Positions 26,401-36,570 of a DNA stretch of 64,000 nt are shown here, in pieces (position 1 is the first letter of the stretch; each line of letters starts with the position of its first letter). The stretch comes from Leucaena leucocephala (taxonomy: Eukaryota > Streptophyta > Magnoliopsida > Fabales > Fabaceae), in NCBI GenBank assembly GCA_037074615.1, contig CM073562.1:6185001-6249000 (forward strand), given 5' to 3'. Below the pieces are notes generated by a model that was not told where the DNA came from, made no database searches, and worked only from the letters and a program-made list of their open reading frames with translations. The position numbers and the translations under genes are program-made.

Positions 26401-27918
26401 ATGTGCCATCTTTAGAATATTCTTAATTTAGCTAAATTTAGCACTCATTAAAGTGAGCAAAGTACTAGGTTATAGAGAAAGGAGCCCCCACATGACCAAT
26501 AAAAAAAACCCCAAAATAATACTCATATACCTTAATCTTAAAATAAATGTACCTAATTTATTGGTATGTTGTTATCCGTTAGCTATTCCCATGAAGGCAA
26601 TAATAGCCCATGTCTGGCCTTGTTTTCAGTAAGGAATTTAATAGCTTTAATAAGTCAAAATCTTATTATTAGAGGAAACACTCGTATAAAGTTATAAAAC
26701 CCAAAACTTGATACCTAGTCAAATGATTTATAAAATAGTTAAAAAAAAGAGTCAAAATCTTGTCTCTATTTGATTAATATCAATCAATACTCTGTCATAT
26801 ATGTGAAAAAAAATTTTAATATTACCTCCACTTCTAATTATAGGAGTTAGTTAATTTTTTTAAATAAATTAAAAAATAAATAAATAAATTAATTATAATT
26901 ATTTTAAGAGTTAATTGACTAATTTATGTAGATTAAATAGTATATAATATAAATTCATCTTTATAGATTGAATTTGACATAATTAATAGATTTATTTAAT
27001 TTCCTTAATTTATCTTAAAAAATTATATAGCTTTTATATTAATGACCGAATGGGGTAACATATACTATATTTATGAGTTTGGTTTAGTTGATATGGCTTT
27101 GACTTAGATCCAATAATTGTATAGCCTCAAATCTTATTATCAATGTGAGAACCTTAATATATATATATATATATATATATTCTTATAATTTTATTTATAA
27201 GTAACTTTTAAGTTTTAACATTTTCATCCGAACTAAGGAAACATAAAACTTGATCATTAATTTTACCCATATTTAATATACACAATATTTTATGAGAATA
27301 AAGTTTACACAATAATAAACAAATGGTAAAATAGTAGATTTGTATAAAAATTTAATGATCAGCAAGTATAATTGTAAATATTTTGAATAGTGAGATTTAC
27401 TTAATTTTAGTGATATTAGTCCCAACTTACCCAAACTTCAATTTAAGAGAGTCTCGTGTAATTTAACAAAAAAATGTGCAACTTTATTAATTAATTCATA
27501 TGTCAATACAATGGCTAGCTCTCATACTTTGTTCTCGCTATACTTTTGGTCTTTTAAGAGATAAACTAGTTTAGGTTTTTATTAAACTATAAAGACCAAT
27601 ATTTTAAATAGAAAAAAGTTAAGAGATTAAAATGAAAATGAAAGCAAATTATAAGAATTAAATCCTTAATTAATATGACACCACATGTAATTACAACTTT
27701 TGGCCCCTCTTGAATGTGATGAACAGATAAGCTTCTCAAAAGATGGAGCCATACCACAAGCTGGGGGTGTGGTGATACAGAACAAGTTACTCTCAGAAGC
27801 AGTGTTGGAATCCATTATTGGCAAGAACGGTGTGTCTCCTGCTGCAAGGAAAAATGTGGCCATTAGATTATCTCACTTATTCAATAATCACTCTGAAAAT
27901 GGCTCTTCACTAAATTGA
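23144..27918 (+). CDS. CHI: Chalcone-flavanone isomerase, type I (three coding exons)
   Basis: Encodes chalcone isomerase, which closes naringenin chalcone to (2S)-naringenin in the cytosolic/ER-associated flavonoid pathway after chalcone synthase. Coding exons are 23144-23405, 24706-24929 and 27727-27918. Joined they give 225 residues, close to the usual 220-240. All introns are GT-AG (phase 1, then phase 0). Numbering the joined protein, Arg37, Thr49, Tyr107 and Asn114 match the known active-site Arg36, Thr48, Tyr106 and Asn113 of Medicago CHI. Ser191-Ile192 is the pair typical of type I enzymes (6'-hydroxychalcone only), where legume type II enzymes have Thr-Met. Met98 replaces the type II Lys97. 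The start ATG has G at -3 and +4 and follows a CT-rich leader. Exon 1 is markedly GC-richer than its surroundings. No frameshift or internal stop is seen, so the gene looks functional. It is the only host gene I can support in the window. Confidence 0.95.
23406..24705 (+). other. CHI intron 1 (1300 bp)
   Basis: Spliced intron between codon 88 bases 1 and 2. GT donor at 23406, AG acceptor at 24704-24705 after a T-run. Content is AT-rich. I see no open reading frame of note and no mobile element with defined ends. Confidence 0.88.
24706..24929 (+). CDS. CHI: CHI coding exon 2
   Basis: Completes codon 88 and encodes residues to 162. It carries the ILPLTGQQY motif with catalytic Tyr107 and the SENCVA motif with Asn114, then the FPPGSSILFTQSP segment. 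Donor GTTAGT at 24930 follows an ACG threonine codon (phase 0). Confidence 0.93.
26601..26804 (-). repeat. Inverted-repeat arm in CHI intron 2
   Basis: Reverse complement of 21800-21902 plus an internal 86-bp segment. Shared strings include CTTGTTTTCAGTAAGGAATT and CTCTATTTGATTAATATC. Confidence 0.85.
26665..26750 (+). mobile_element. 86-bp retroposon-like insert in CHI intron 2
   Basis: Flanked by the 11-bp direct repeat GTCAAAATCTT (26654-26664 and 26751-26761). It ends in an A-rich tail just before the second repeat and is absent from the paralogous arm at 21800-21902. These are the marks of a small retroposed sequence. Its source is unknown. Confidence 0.6.
27158..27180. repeat. (AT)n microsatellite in CHI intron 2
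   Basis: AT dinucleotide run of more than 20 bp. Confidence 0.9.
27727..27918 (+). CDS. CHI: CHI coding exon 3
   Basis: Residues 163-225 and the TGA stop. It starts with the family motif ISFSKDG and includes NKLLSEAVLESIIGKNGVSP, which holds the substrate-specificity pair Ser191-Ile192. The C-terminus is a short polar tail ending in SSLN. Confidence 0.93.
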   Translation: MSFSKDGAIPQAGGVVIQNKLLSEAVLESIIGKNGVSPAARKNVAIRLSHLFNNHSENGSSLN

Positions 27919-28225
27919 AGATTCTCTCAACCTAGGGATGGTCTTCTTGAAGTGTACCTTTATTTTAATAATTATGCATTATGCCTTCTATTTGAGTTGT
28001 TGATTTGGTGGTTTGATTGTGAGTGAAGTATGGACTTGTGTTTAACATATACTTCTTTAATATTATGTGATGAGCTATCTTTAGTTTTATTTTAAGAGAA
28101 GTCATATTTCATTGTATTAACTTTTGTTTCAAATTATATTTCCCTTGGAGCGATTAAAATATTCACATGAATCATAAGGATGAGTTTGTTTAAGATTTTA
28201 AAAAATGATTTTAGTTAAACTCAAA
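27919..28225 (+). other. CHI 3' flank
   Basis: Likely 3' UTR and downstream sequence. An AATAAT hexamer near 27966 could serve as a polyadenylation signal, but this is not decisive in AT-rich DNA. Confidence 0.4.
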
Positions 28226-28739
28226 GGTTCAAAAAATTGGATCGGCCAATAAACCAGTTGAGATAATCATTCAAGGGTTAGTGGGTCAAGTTGAGGTTGA
28301 TTCAATGTCAAACTGGTCATATTAAAATAATATAATTTAATTAAAAATATACATATTTAACTATAGATAAATTAATATTTAAATAAAAAAGACCACAATA
28401 GGACATTAACAAACTATAATAATATTAATATATCAATCAGAATTAGAATATATTTTACCATATTTTTTATTCGTTTATTTTTTTATTTAAAAAATATTTA
28501 GTTGAAGGAAAGACGAGTAAAACCCTGAAATCATATTTTTTTTTCTTTTTGTTTTGAAAAAGAGCTAAATGGCTTCTTTTACCCTATATGAACAAAAAAT
28601 AACACACATGACTCATCGAGCTACACTGGTTTTGATCGGGTCATGGCTCAGATATTGAACTAGACCGTACATGAGACCGGTTCACCAGGTTCCAGAGTTG
28701 ACTACCTGGTTTGATTAGTTTTTTTTTTTTTTTTGAACC
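28226..28739. mobile_element. MITE with GGTTCAAAAA inverted ends
   Basis: The left end GGTTCAAAAAATTGG is mirrored by TTTTTTTGAACC at the right. Both ends carry further matching blocks (AAACCAGTTGAG and the reverse of GTTGACTACCTGGTTT). Non-coding. A target duplication was not resolved. It lies about 300 bp past the CHI stop codon. Confidence 0.6.
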
Positions 28740-28929
28740 ATAAGTATAAGGAAGTTGTTAGGAGAATTTTAAGCTAAATATTTAGCTTATCAAAATAAAG
28801 GATCTAATGGACTTCATATATAATATGGTAGGGACTTGATGTTTGTGTTGTCTTTGACATGGGAACCTCATGGGGTCATAGAGGGTGAAATAATTAGGAT
28901 GATGTCCAGGTGTGTTTGAACTTTACAGT

Positions 28930-29472
28930 CTGTTTAGTTCAATTGATTTTAATAGAAGAGAGTTGAGGGAAGTAATTTTAATATTATCTGATTGATTGAA
29001 GGGAAAAGGAAACGAGTGATTTTAATGTTCTCTTATTTAATTTATGAGGGAAGAGAAAAAAATATTTTTATATAGATTATTTTATCTTTATTTTATTTAT
29101 GTCATTTTTTAAAAGCTTTTAGAATATTTAATTAATTATATAAAATTATAATTTTATAATAATTAATATTGTATAAATATAAATATATTTATATATAATA
29201 ATTATAAATATTATAATAGTTGAAGATTGGGGAGTGGGTGAGGATGAAGAAGAAAGTCAAAAGGATATTATAGGAATATTAAAAATTTTAATAAACATAT
29301 TAACCTATACAAACTAAAATATTATCATTCTCCTCTAAATTCTTTCAATTTTAGAGGGGAGGATTATAAGGGGAAGAGAAATTTTAATTTTTTTTTTCTC
29401 TTCTTAAAATTTGTATGTTACTAAATAAAGGGAGGGGAGCTTTCCTCCTTCCATTTCTCTACAACCAAACAG
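28930..29472. mobile_element. MITE with CTGTTTRGTT inverted ends
   Basis: Left CTGTTTAGTTCAATT and right, on the other strand, CTGTTTGGTTGTAGAG, each followed by GAGGGAAG/GGAAGGAGG blocks. It is related in design to 1573-2041. Non-coding. Confidence 0.55.
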
Positions 29473-30858
29473 TTAGTTAAAGTGTAAAGTCTCATATAAA
29501 ATATAATCGAACTTACGAATAAATATATAATAAAGTAGATGGGATAATAAACGCGACTTTTAAAATTTGAAGATATACTCTTATCCGCTCTTTACCATCT
29601 ATTTGTTCTCTCCCTATGTTTAGGTAGCTGCGCTGTGTTCCTTAGATTATGATTTGAAGGCCTTAAAACGTCGAGTTTATAATTTTTCCCCTTTTATTTA
29701 TTTTCAGACAAAAATCTATGTAATTCTTTTTTTAACATTTGACAAGGCACATCAACCCATTAAGGGCGGCAAGCCTAGTGTTAGTGTCCACCATGTGATG
29801 GTGTTCTCTCTCAACGACGCGGTCTTAAATATGTAGGCGTGAGCATATGAGACTAAGATCACATGAGGTTAACAGAGTCTTTAGTATTTTAGTCATTCCG
29901 ATTTTACTTGTTTAATTATAACATTAAATATTGTTTCAACAATTAACATTAATATAGAATAAAGAGGATAAAACCCCCTGTTTACAAAACAATTTTTTAT
30001 TTTAAAAAAATAAAAAAATAAAAATCTTTAAAAAAGACTTTGAAAATTGATAAATCTCAAATTGAGATTCTAAATATTGCAAATATTAAAAAAGGATCTA
30101 AATTAAGATTTTAAAATTTAAAGTCAAATGACTAAAACACCCTTAAACGTCAAAGGCAATTTTTCTATATTACTCTTATCAATGAATATCTATTAAAAGT
30201 ATATAATTAAATAATTAAAATATAAAAAAGACCAACAATTCAATTTAAATATATTTTAAATCTAAATAATTGAAATTAAATTCATAAAAATATTTATGAT
30301 TTATCATATTCAATAAAGATATTTCTATAAATTTTATATATAAAGTCATTAAACATAATCAAATATAAAAATTTAATACGAATTTAAGAACAATTTGACA
30401 CGATTTTATAAGCTAAAAGTATATAAAAATAGTAATTTAATAAGTGAATTTGTAAGTTTAACTGATTTTACTACTAGTATGAGTTTAAGTGCAAGTTAAT
30501 ATAATTTTATAAGGTATAAACGTAAAAACGATAACATCATATAGTCAACTTATAAGTTTAATAACAATGGTCAAGGTATCCTAAGCAGAATAATTTTGGC
30601 ATTTATGTTCTATTCTATTGAAGTTCAAATAAAGAGCAATATAAAGAAATTGCATTTTTTGTCAATAGTTTCAAAGTACAAATTGTGTGCAAATGATATA
30701 TCATGTGTATCTAATATGCTTTTATTACTTTATTTAATAAAAAAGGCATATTTATCATAATCAATATATTGCAAAATAAATATAAGTGTTGGTCAGAAGA
30801 AAAAAAATAAAAAAAGCAACCCTCACCCTTTTTTGTTAGATAAAAGATGCAGCCTTCT
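29473..30858. other. Intergenic with a GC-richer patch
   Basis: A patch at about 29745-29830 has ordinary coding-like composition. The open frame over it (29654-29836) has a TTG start and no recognised domain. The remainder is AT-rich with no element ends. Confidence 0.4.
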
Positions 30859-31117
30859 TTTTCTTTTAATTTTTTTTGTACAAAATTTTTTTAAAAAGAG
30901 TTAGGTTTATCTATGATCTAAGGGCATGTCGAAGTTTCCCTTCCATAACACTAATATCGTGTAGAGTGAGCCGTCTATTACCTTCATACGGAAATCTAGA
31001 CACCTAAAAGTTATGACGTCTCCCCAAGTGTCACAACTAGAACTACAATAAAATGATACTCTTTAGAGATCGAATATATTCTAAATAGTTAGTAACCTTT
31101 TCGCCAGTTGAACCTAT
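30859..31117 (-). mobile_element. tRNA-derived SINE, copy 4
   Basis: Flanked by AAAGATGCAGCCTTCT (30843-30858) and AAAGATGTAGTCTTCT (31118-31133), a 16-bp target duplication with two transitions. The plus strand begins TTTTTTGTACAAAA and runs to GCCAGTTGAACCT, the family head. Near full length. Confidence 0.85.
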
Positions 31118-31133
31118 AAAGATGTAGTCTTCT

Positions 31134-32382
31134 AATACACCTTAAAGTCAATATTTTCATGCTGGATATCTTACCGAATGGCCATTGTTGTCAAGCAATG
31201 ATAATGAATATGAACGTTATATATGATAGAGACATTCTGAGGACATTAGGGAATTTAAGAAATAATCACTATTTCCGCAGTAATAGTGATTGCTTAGTCT
31301 GTTTGTAAATCAAATCATCATCTTCATTAATATTAATGATTAATAGTAATTATTAGAGACATTATTTTCAAGCATGATTGATTAGAGACAATCAAATCAT
31401 TTCCAGATAGGATTGCTTAATGAATCAAGTATGCACAAATAAATATAAATAAAGAAAAATAAGAATAATAATTAATAACGTGTATTTATTAATCGGTAGA
31501 TCTGAATTGACCTATTTTTTACTCAACTGGATATTACAAGATTTTAATGCTGAAATTGATTGATTTATATAATTTAGATAGATATATATTTCATTTGATT
31601 TTAATATAATTAAGATAGCGAGATAAAGGAAGAGGTCTCTTTCTTTCTTTATTCTTTCATTTTGTTTTGATGGTGACGAATTCTATCTTCTTTAATGTTT
31701 TATGTTATTTTTCTGTCACTTTTCTCCCCCTATTTGATAGTGTGACAAATTATTGCCGGCTTCTGTTGATAGCACCAACGTTTTGACTGAAGTTTTTCTA
31801 ATATGAGATTGTTATGTTTTTTCCCTTTATTTTCAATAAAAAATAGTTTTCATCTACTTGGAAAATTAAGAAATTTATCTCGTAAATCAGAAATAGGAAG
31901 CAAAATCTTGTAAATAGCCTCCACTAAATAATTGGGCAAAGGTAAAAAAGCCAAATTCCAATTCTTTTTTATAGATTAGGTAATCTACAACGATCCTCTT
32001 GAGCTCTTGAGAAATAGATAGTTTTGGTAATTTATAATGTCCTAAAGAAGGCACCCAAGGCCCCATGCCCCACCCTCCAATTGACTTTATTAAAAGAAAA
32101 AGCTTTTTAGATTGGGGTCTTAATAATAATTCCTTTTTAGATTTATTGATGCAAAAGAAGTTGGAATTTGCAATATTTAACTATAAAAATTTTAGAGAAT
32201 ATTAATGGTTTTAGTCGTTCAGACATTTGTTTAAGGACCATTTACTCACTTGTTCTTAAATTTTTGAGATGGTGGTGTCTGAACTATGAGTGACTGTCTC
32301 TTTCTTTTTTAGCTTCAATATGACTTTTGAATGACTTGACTTGCTCTTGAACTCTATGTGATGTTCATTGATGAATAACATG
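31134..32382. other. Intergenic, nothing identified
   Basis: AT-rich. A mixed-composition stretch near 31900-32090 has no readable protein domain. Confidence 0.45.
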
Positions 32383-33105
32383 CTATTGTTAGGTCTTCAA
32401 ATTAATGACTAATTAATTATTCTTCCAGTATTTAATATATGATATATTTAACTAATTTGATTAGATGAAAGAAGATAGTTAAGTTAGTTAATATAATTTA
32501 TTTTTACCTTAATCATCTTCCTTAATTTCCTCTTTTCCTCTCATATTTGATTATTATTGAGTGAGCATCAATAGATGGTAATTTGATAAAAAATTGATAA
32601 ATATATAAAATCCAATATCAATTCCTTAATTAAATCGTATATTAAGAAACCCGATGAATATTTTGTTTGGGTTGACTTACTTTAACCCTATTTCCAATGT
32701 CAATTTTCTCTAGCCACATAAAACTTATTAAACTATTGTTAGGTCTTCAAATTAAGGACTAATTAATTATTCTTTTAGTCATTAATATATAATATATTAA
32801 CTAATTTAATTAGATGAAGGAAGTTAATTAAGTTAGTTAATATGATGTGTTTTTTCTAAAATATCTTAATCATCTTTCTTGATTCACTCTTTCCCTATCA
32901 TATTTGATTATTATTGAGGGAGCATCAATAAGCGGTAATTTGATAAAAAATTGATAAATATATAGAATATATTTTATATTTAGGATCAAAATTAATTATT
33001 TAATTATGTTGTATATCAAGAACCAGATGAATATTTTGATTAGATTGACTTGCTTTAACCCTATTTCCAACGTCAATTTTCTCTAGCCGGATAAAACTTA
33101 TTAAA
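32383..33105. repeat. Tandem duplication, 350-bp period
   Basis: Copy 1 is 32383-32732 and copy 2 is 32733-33105. Both begin CTATTGTTAGGTCTTCAAAT and end with TTCTCTAGCC...ATAAAACTTATTAAA. The copies differ by scattered substitutions and a small indel. Diverged relatives occur at 34690-34930 and about 12760-13030, so the unit is a dispersed repeat duplicated here. Confidence 0.9.
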
Positions 33106-35081
33106 CTACTAAATTTATTAAGCTTCTGAACAACGAAATTTATTGTAATTTGTGTTTATATGTCTTCTCGGTTGAGAATAGATATTATATATTTAACTTG
33201 CATTGACAAGGAAAAGTATTTGCATGATCAAGGATTCTGACTAGAGGGTTTCAGGACTTCATGCTGCAAAATGAACCTTAAGCATATTCTCGAGCTGCTA
33301 ATCAGTAAGGTCCCTAAAACCTTTTTATTTTGCTTTTGGCTGTGCTGGACTCTTGAGTAGTTGCTATGATGTTGGATCCTCGTTTCCTGGCCGTTGAAAC
33401 AGATTTTTTTTTTTGGAGATTGTTTGTTTTTACCCCAATTTATAGAAGTGATCTTACTTGTAGAAGATTATTATCCCCTCTATATTTCTTTTGGTATTTC
33501 TTTATTGAAAAAAAATTATTCAAAAAAGGTTAAGATAATTTGTTTTATAAAAGGACAATTTATTCAATAAAAGAATAAAACTTTACCTCTAAAGGCACCA
33601 ACTGATCGTCACTAAATACCTAATTAGGGCACATAAGCTAAAAACAAAAATAAAGGACAAGTAAAAAAAATAACAAAAACAAATAACATAAGTAAAGGAA
33701 ACAAGAAGCTGCAACCAATACACTCAAAATATAGTCATCGCTTTGAAAACTGGCCAACGTGTAAGTCTTATCTTGAATCAGCTGTAATACCACCAAAAAA
33801 GATATTTCTCAAAGTGCTGAATGGATGCAGCAGAACTTGGAAGGGAGAAGAAATCTGATCCTTAATTTCTCTCGAACCTTACTTGACTTAGATTTGTGTC
33901 AAAGTTTAATGGCTGGAATTCATTTGTTTCCTAGTGCATTGCACTGCGAGGAGCTTATAAATCTGGGGGTTCGATATCTTAATTGCAGTTAAGAAAACAA
34001 TTCTCCTTTAACTACATTTGAGTTCCTTAAAACTAAGACTCAAAATAGCCCTTAGAAGTAGGTGCCATTTGTCCCAAAATAGCCCTTGCTTGTGCTAAGA
34101 TATTACTATTGTAGTGGTGTTGCACCAGAGTGCACACGATGATGGTTCCATAATGACAAGTTATATATATATTATTTTTGAAAATATCCCCAAACAAGGC
34201 ATTTACATAGCAAATTTACTATTAGCTATTAAGACAAGCAATTACTTAGTTAAATATAGGAAATTTTTATACATGACTATTCAATTCCATTTAAATTTTC
34301 TATATAATATGATTATGTATTATTATTTAGGGCCTGGCCCGTTTGGTTTGATCTTATTGCACCCTGCAGTGTGTTTGGTTTGATTATTAAGCAAGGTGCA
34401 ATGGAGTATTTTTTAATAATTATTTAAAATAAATACATAACACAAATTCATAGAAAAAAATTTAATCCTGTAACAAAAAGAAAAATTATTTAACCCTGTA
34501 ACATAATTTTCATAGAAAAAAATTGTTAAAAGCCATCCCCCTACCTCACCAATCCCCATAGCCATCGCGCTACCTCGCTAGGGTTCATTAAATAATAATA
34601 TATATATTTAGATTTATTTCTAACACAAAATGACGTTAAATAGATAAAGATATATCTTAATTAAATACGTATTAACATTTATCTTTTATACTCCTATTAT
34701 AATTAATATAATATTTATTTAATTAATTAAATTAAATTAAAAAAATTAATTAAATTAATTAATATAATTTATATTTTTAAAATATCTAAATTATCTTTCT
34801 TAACTTACTCATATCTTATTTGATTATTATTAAGAATTATAATAATTTAAATAAAAAATTAATAAATATAAAATATATATTTTATATTTAAAATTAAAAT
34901 TAATTCTCTAATTAAATTTTATATTAAGAATTAGAGGAAAACTATTATTTAATTACTAATAACATAAGTACAATTAGCTGATTTTTTTTTTTGAATTTTT
35001 TTTTTGATATTGTCTTTTTGAAAATTTCGTAACCAAGCTGCTAATGCAATCAGATAGCATAATAAACCAATCCAATTCTGT
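33106..35081. other. Intergenic with unassigned mixed-composition DNA
   Basis: 33180-33400 and 33720-34000 are less AT-rich than their flanks and could be relic exons or non-coding transcript, but no frame gives a recognisable protein. 34690-34930 is a diverged relative of the repeat at 32383-33105. Confidence 0.4.
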
Positions 35082-35287
35082 TTGGATAAATTTTTTTTTG
35101 GTTGCCCACCCGGTTCACCAGAGCTTTGCCCCGACTACATCCGGATCCGACCCGCGTCGCGTACCTGGCTATGGTGGGTGAGTCTCCCAACGGGGATTTT
35201 CTGCATACGCCAAGGCTCGAACTTGAGACCTCGTTTAAGCGATACCGAGCCGCTTACCACTCGGACTAACCCCCGTTGGTTGGATAA
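35082..35287 (-). mobile_element. tRNA-derived SINE, second family
   Basis: Body 35090-35279, flanked by TTGGATAA (35082-35089 and 35280-35287). On the minus strand the head reads TTAGTCCGAGTGGTAAG (A-box-like) and then AAGTTCGAGCC (B-box-like) about 40 bp later. It ends in a T-run on the plus strand. GC-rich compared with the flanks. An open frame of 80 codons across it (+) is chance. Confidence 0.82.
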
Positions 35288-35288
35288 T

Positions 35289-35410
35289 TTAGATAAAAGA
35301 CAATACTTAGGTCCAATCCCTTAGATCCATTAGGTCCAGTCTCTTCGATGGCGGCATATAATTGGTTTACTGGACCTAAAGGACTGGATCTAAGTATTGT
35401 CCTTAGATAA
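35289..35410. mobile_element. 106-bp hAT-type MITE with perfect 8-bp TSD
   Basis: Body 35297-35402, flanked by TTAGATAA on both sides (35289-35296 and 35403-35410). The inverted ends GACAATACTTAGGTCCA and GACAATACTTAGATCCA can fold the whole element into a hairpin. Eight-base duplications are typical of hAT elements. There is no coding capacity. Confidence 0.88.
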
Positions 35411-35485
35411 ATCGTTTTGCGTTTTTTCAAAGTCTTTTAACGTGTGTTTGGTTTCTCTAAGAAAATCTAGATTTTAAAAGGCCTT

Positions 35486-35757
35486 ACCCATCGTCTGTAG
35501 GTTTAACTAGTGAAGGGATGAGATATATAACCATTTGGAGCGTGTTCGAACCCTGGGGAGTACTACTTTATTATGGTTCCAGTCACGGCATTTGGGGAGG
35601 CATCCTAGCTCCTGAGTGCCTAGGTTTACGCCTGAAGGTAATAGATGGCTCGCTCTGCCCGATATTGGTATCACTTAGAAGGAAGGGAGACTTCGCCCTG
35701 CTCTTGGATCGTGGGTGAGTCTAACCCCTTTCCAAAAAATTTTGTACAAAAAAAAAA
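35486..35757 (+). mobile_element. tRNA-derived SINE, copy 5 (full length, best copy)
   Basis: A 272-bp body with a 17-bp perfect target duplication AGATTTTAAAAGGCCTT (35469-35485 and 35758-35774). The head has TAGGTTTAACTAGTGAAG (A-box-like) and GTGTTCGAACCCTGG (B-box-like) about 50 bp apart. The body includes GGTTTACGCCTGAAGG and GATCGTGGGTGAG, and the tail is TTTTGTACAAAAAAAAAAA. This copy defines the family. Open frames at 35518-35839 are chance. Confidence 0.92.
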
Positions 35758-35821
35758 AGATTTTAAAAGGCCTTTTAGACAAAATTATTTTTTTTTAAAA
35801 ATAAACAGTTATATTTATCCA

Positions 35822-36252
35822 AAAGGGCTTTTGGATTAAATTATAATTTTAAACTAAAGTTTCAGATAAGTTGATCAAAGTAGTTTATAGAATATTAAAA
35901 GAACTTATAGACTAATTAATTATTATATTATCTCTATTTTTTCTTATACCTTCTCTCCTCTCTTTTTTCTTTTCTATACCATCTCTCATCTCTCCTTTAC
36001 ACTCTCTCTCCTCTCTTTTCTACACCTTCTCTCCTCTCTCCTCTCTTCTCTCTCCTATATTCAATAATTATACCATTTTTAATAATTTATTAATAATAAA
36101 AGTACTTATAGAAATAATTATTCAAACACCCATTTATTCAAAACCACTTTTTTTCATAAACTCTTCTTCAGAAACCTTTTTATAAAAGATGCCAAAAAAT
36201 CTTTTTTTTTTCATAAACCATTTTTCAAACTTTTACCTAAATGGGCCCTTAA
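35822..36252. mobile_element. MITE with internal CT-rich tract
   Basis: The left end AAAAGGGCTTTTGG and the right end (other strand AAGGGCCCATTTAGG) are loosely inverted. The centre (35940-36057) is a CTCTCC-rich low-complexity tract. It matches the reverse complement of 17801-18187. Confidence 0.55.
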
Positions 36253-36273
36253 ATTTATTTTGAATAAGCCAAT

Positions 36274-36486
36274 TTGTTGTGGTTCGATCAATGGGAATAC
36301 TATTTTATTATAATTATAGTTGCAGTACTTGGGGAGTCATCTTAACTCCTAGATTTAAGCCTAAGGGTAATAGACGGCTCGTCTTGCTTGATATTAATAT
36401 CATCTAGGAGGAAGAAATATTTCACTCTGCCTTTAAATCGTGGGTGAGCCTAACCCTTTTTTCAAAATTTTTTTGTACCAAAAAAA
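36274..36486 (+). mobile_element. tRNA-derived SINE, copy 6 (5'-truncated)
   Basis: Flanked by TTTGAATAAGCCAAT (36259-36273) and TTTGAATAAGCTAAT (36487-36501), 14 of 15 matching. It starts at the B-box region (GGTTCGATCAATGG) and ends TTTTTTTGTACCAAAAAAA. Confidence 0.9.
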
Positions 36487-36494
36487 TTTGAATA

Positions 36495-36570
36495 AGCTAA
36501 TGAGAGTTAGCACAGATAATAGGAAATATGTTTGTATCCTACAAGGATGTAAGTTCGATTCCTGTTGCTA
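36495..36570 (+). other. tRNA-like A/B-box pair
   Basis: AGTTAGCACAGAT (A-box-like) is followed by AAGTTCGATTCCTG (B-box match) about 45 bp later. It does not fold into a convincing tRNA by eye. It may be the head of another SINE. Confidence 0.35.

Larger units (their letters stand above)
24930..27726 (+). other. CHI intron 2 (2797 bp)
   Basis: Phase 0 intron. It is AT-rich, with TA microsatellites near 25755-25775 and 27158-27180. It holds one arm of an inverted repeat (26601-26804) whose other arm lies upstream of the gene, and inside that arm an 86-bp insert (26665-26750) flanked by an 11-bp direct repeat. The acceptor AG is at 27725-27726. Confidence 0.85.

Noticed and set aside
34114..34383. 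89-codon plus-strand frame
   Set aside because: AT-driven composition, no conserved motif, no promoter or splice context.
35082..35324. 80-codon frame with coding-like GC content
   Set aside because: Lies on a tRNA-derived SINE with target duplications. It is not a gene.
36495..36570. Possible tRNA gene
   Set aside because: A and B boxes are recognisable, but the acceptor and anticodon stems do not pair convincingly by eye. Kept only as a tRNA-like sequence.
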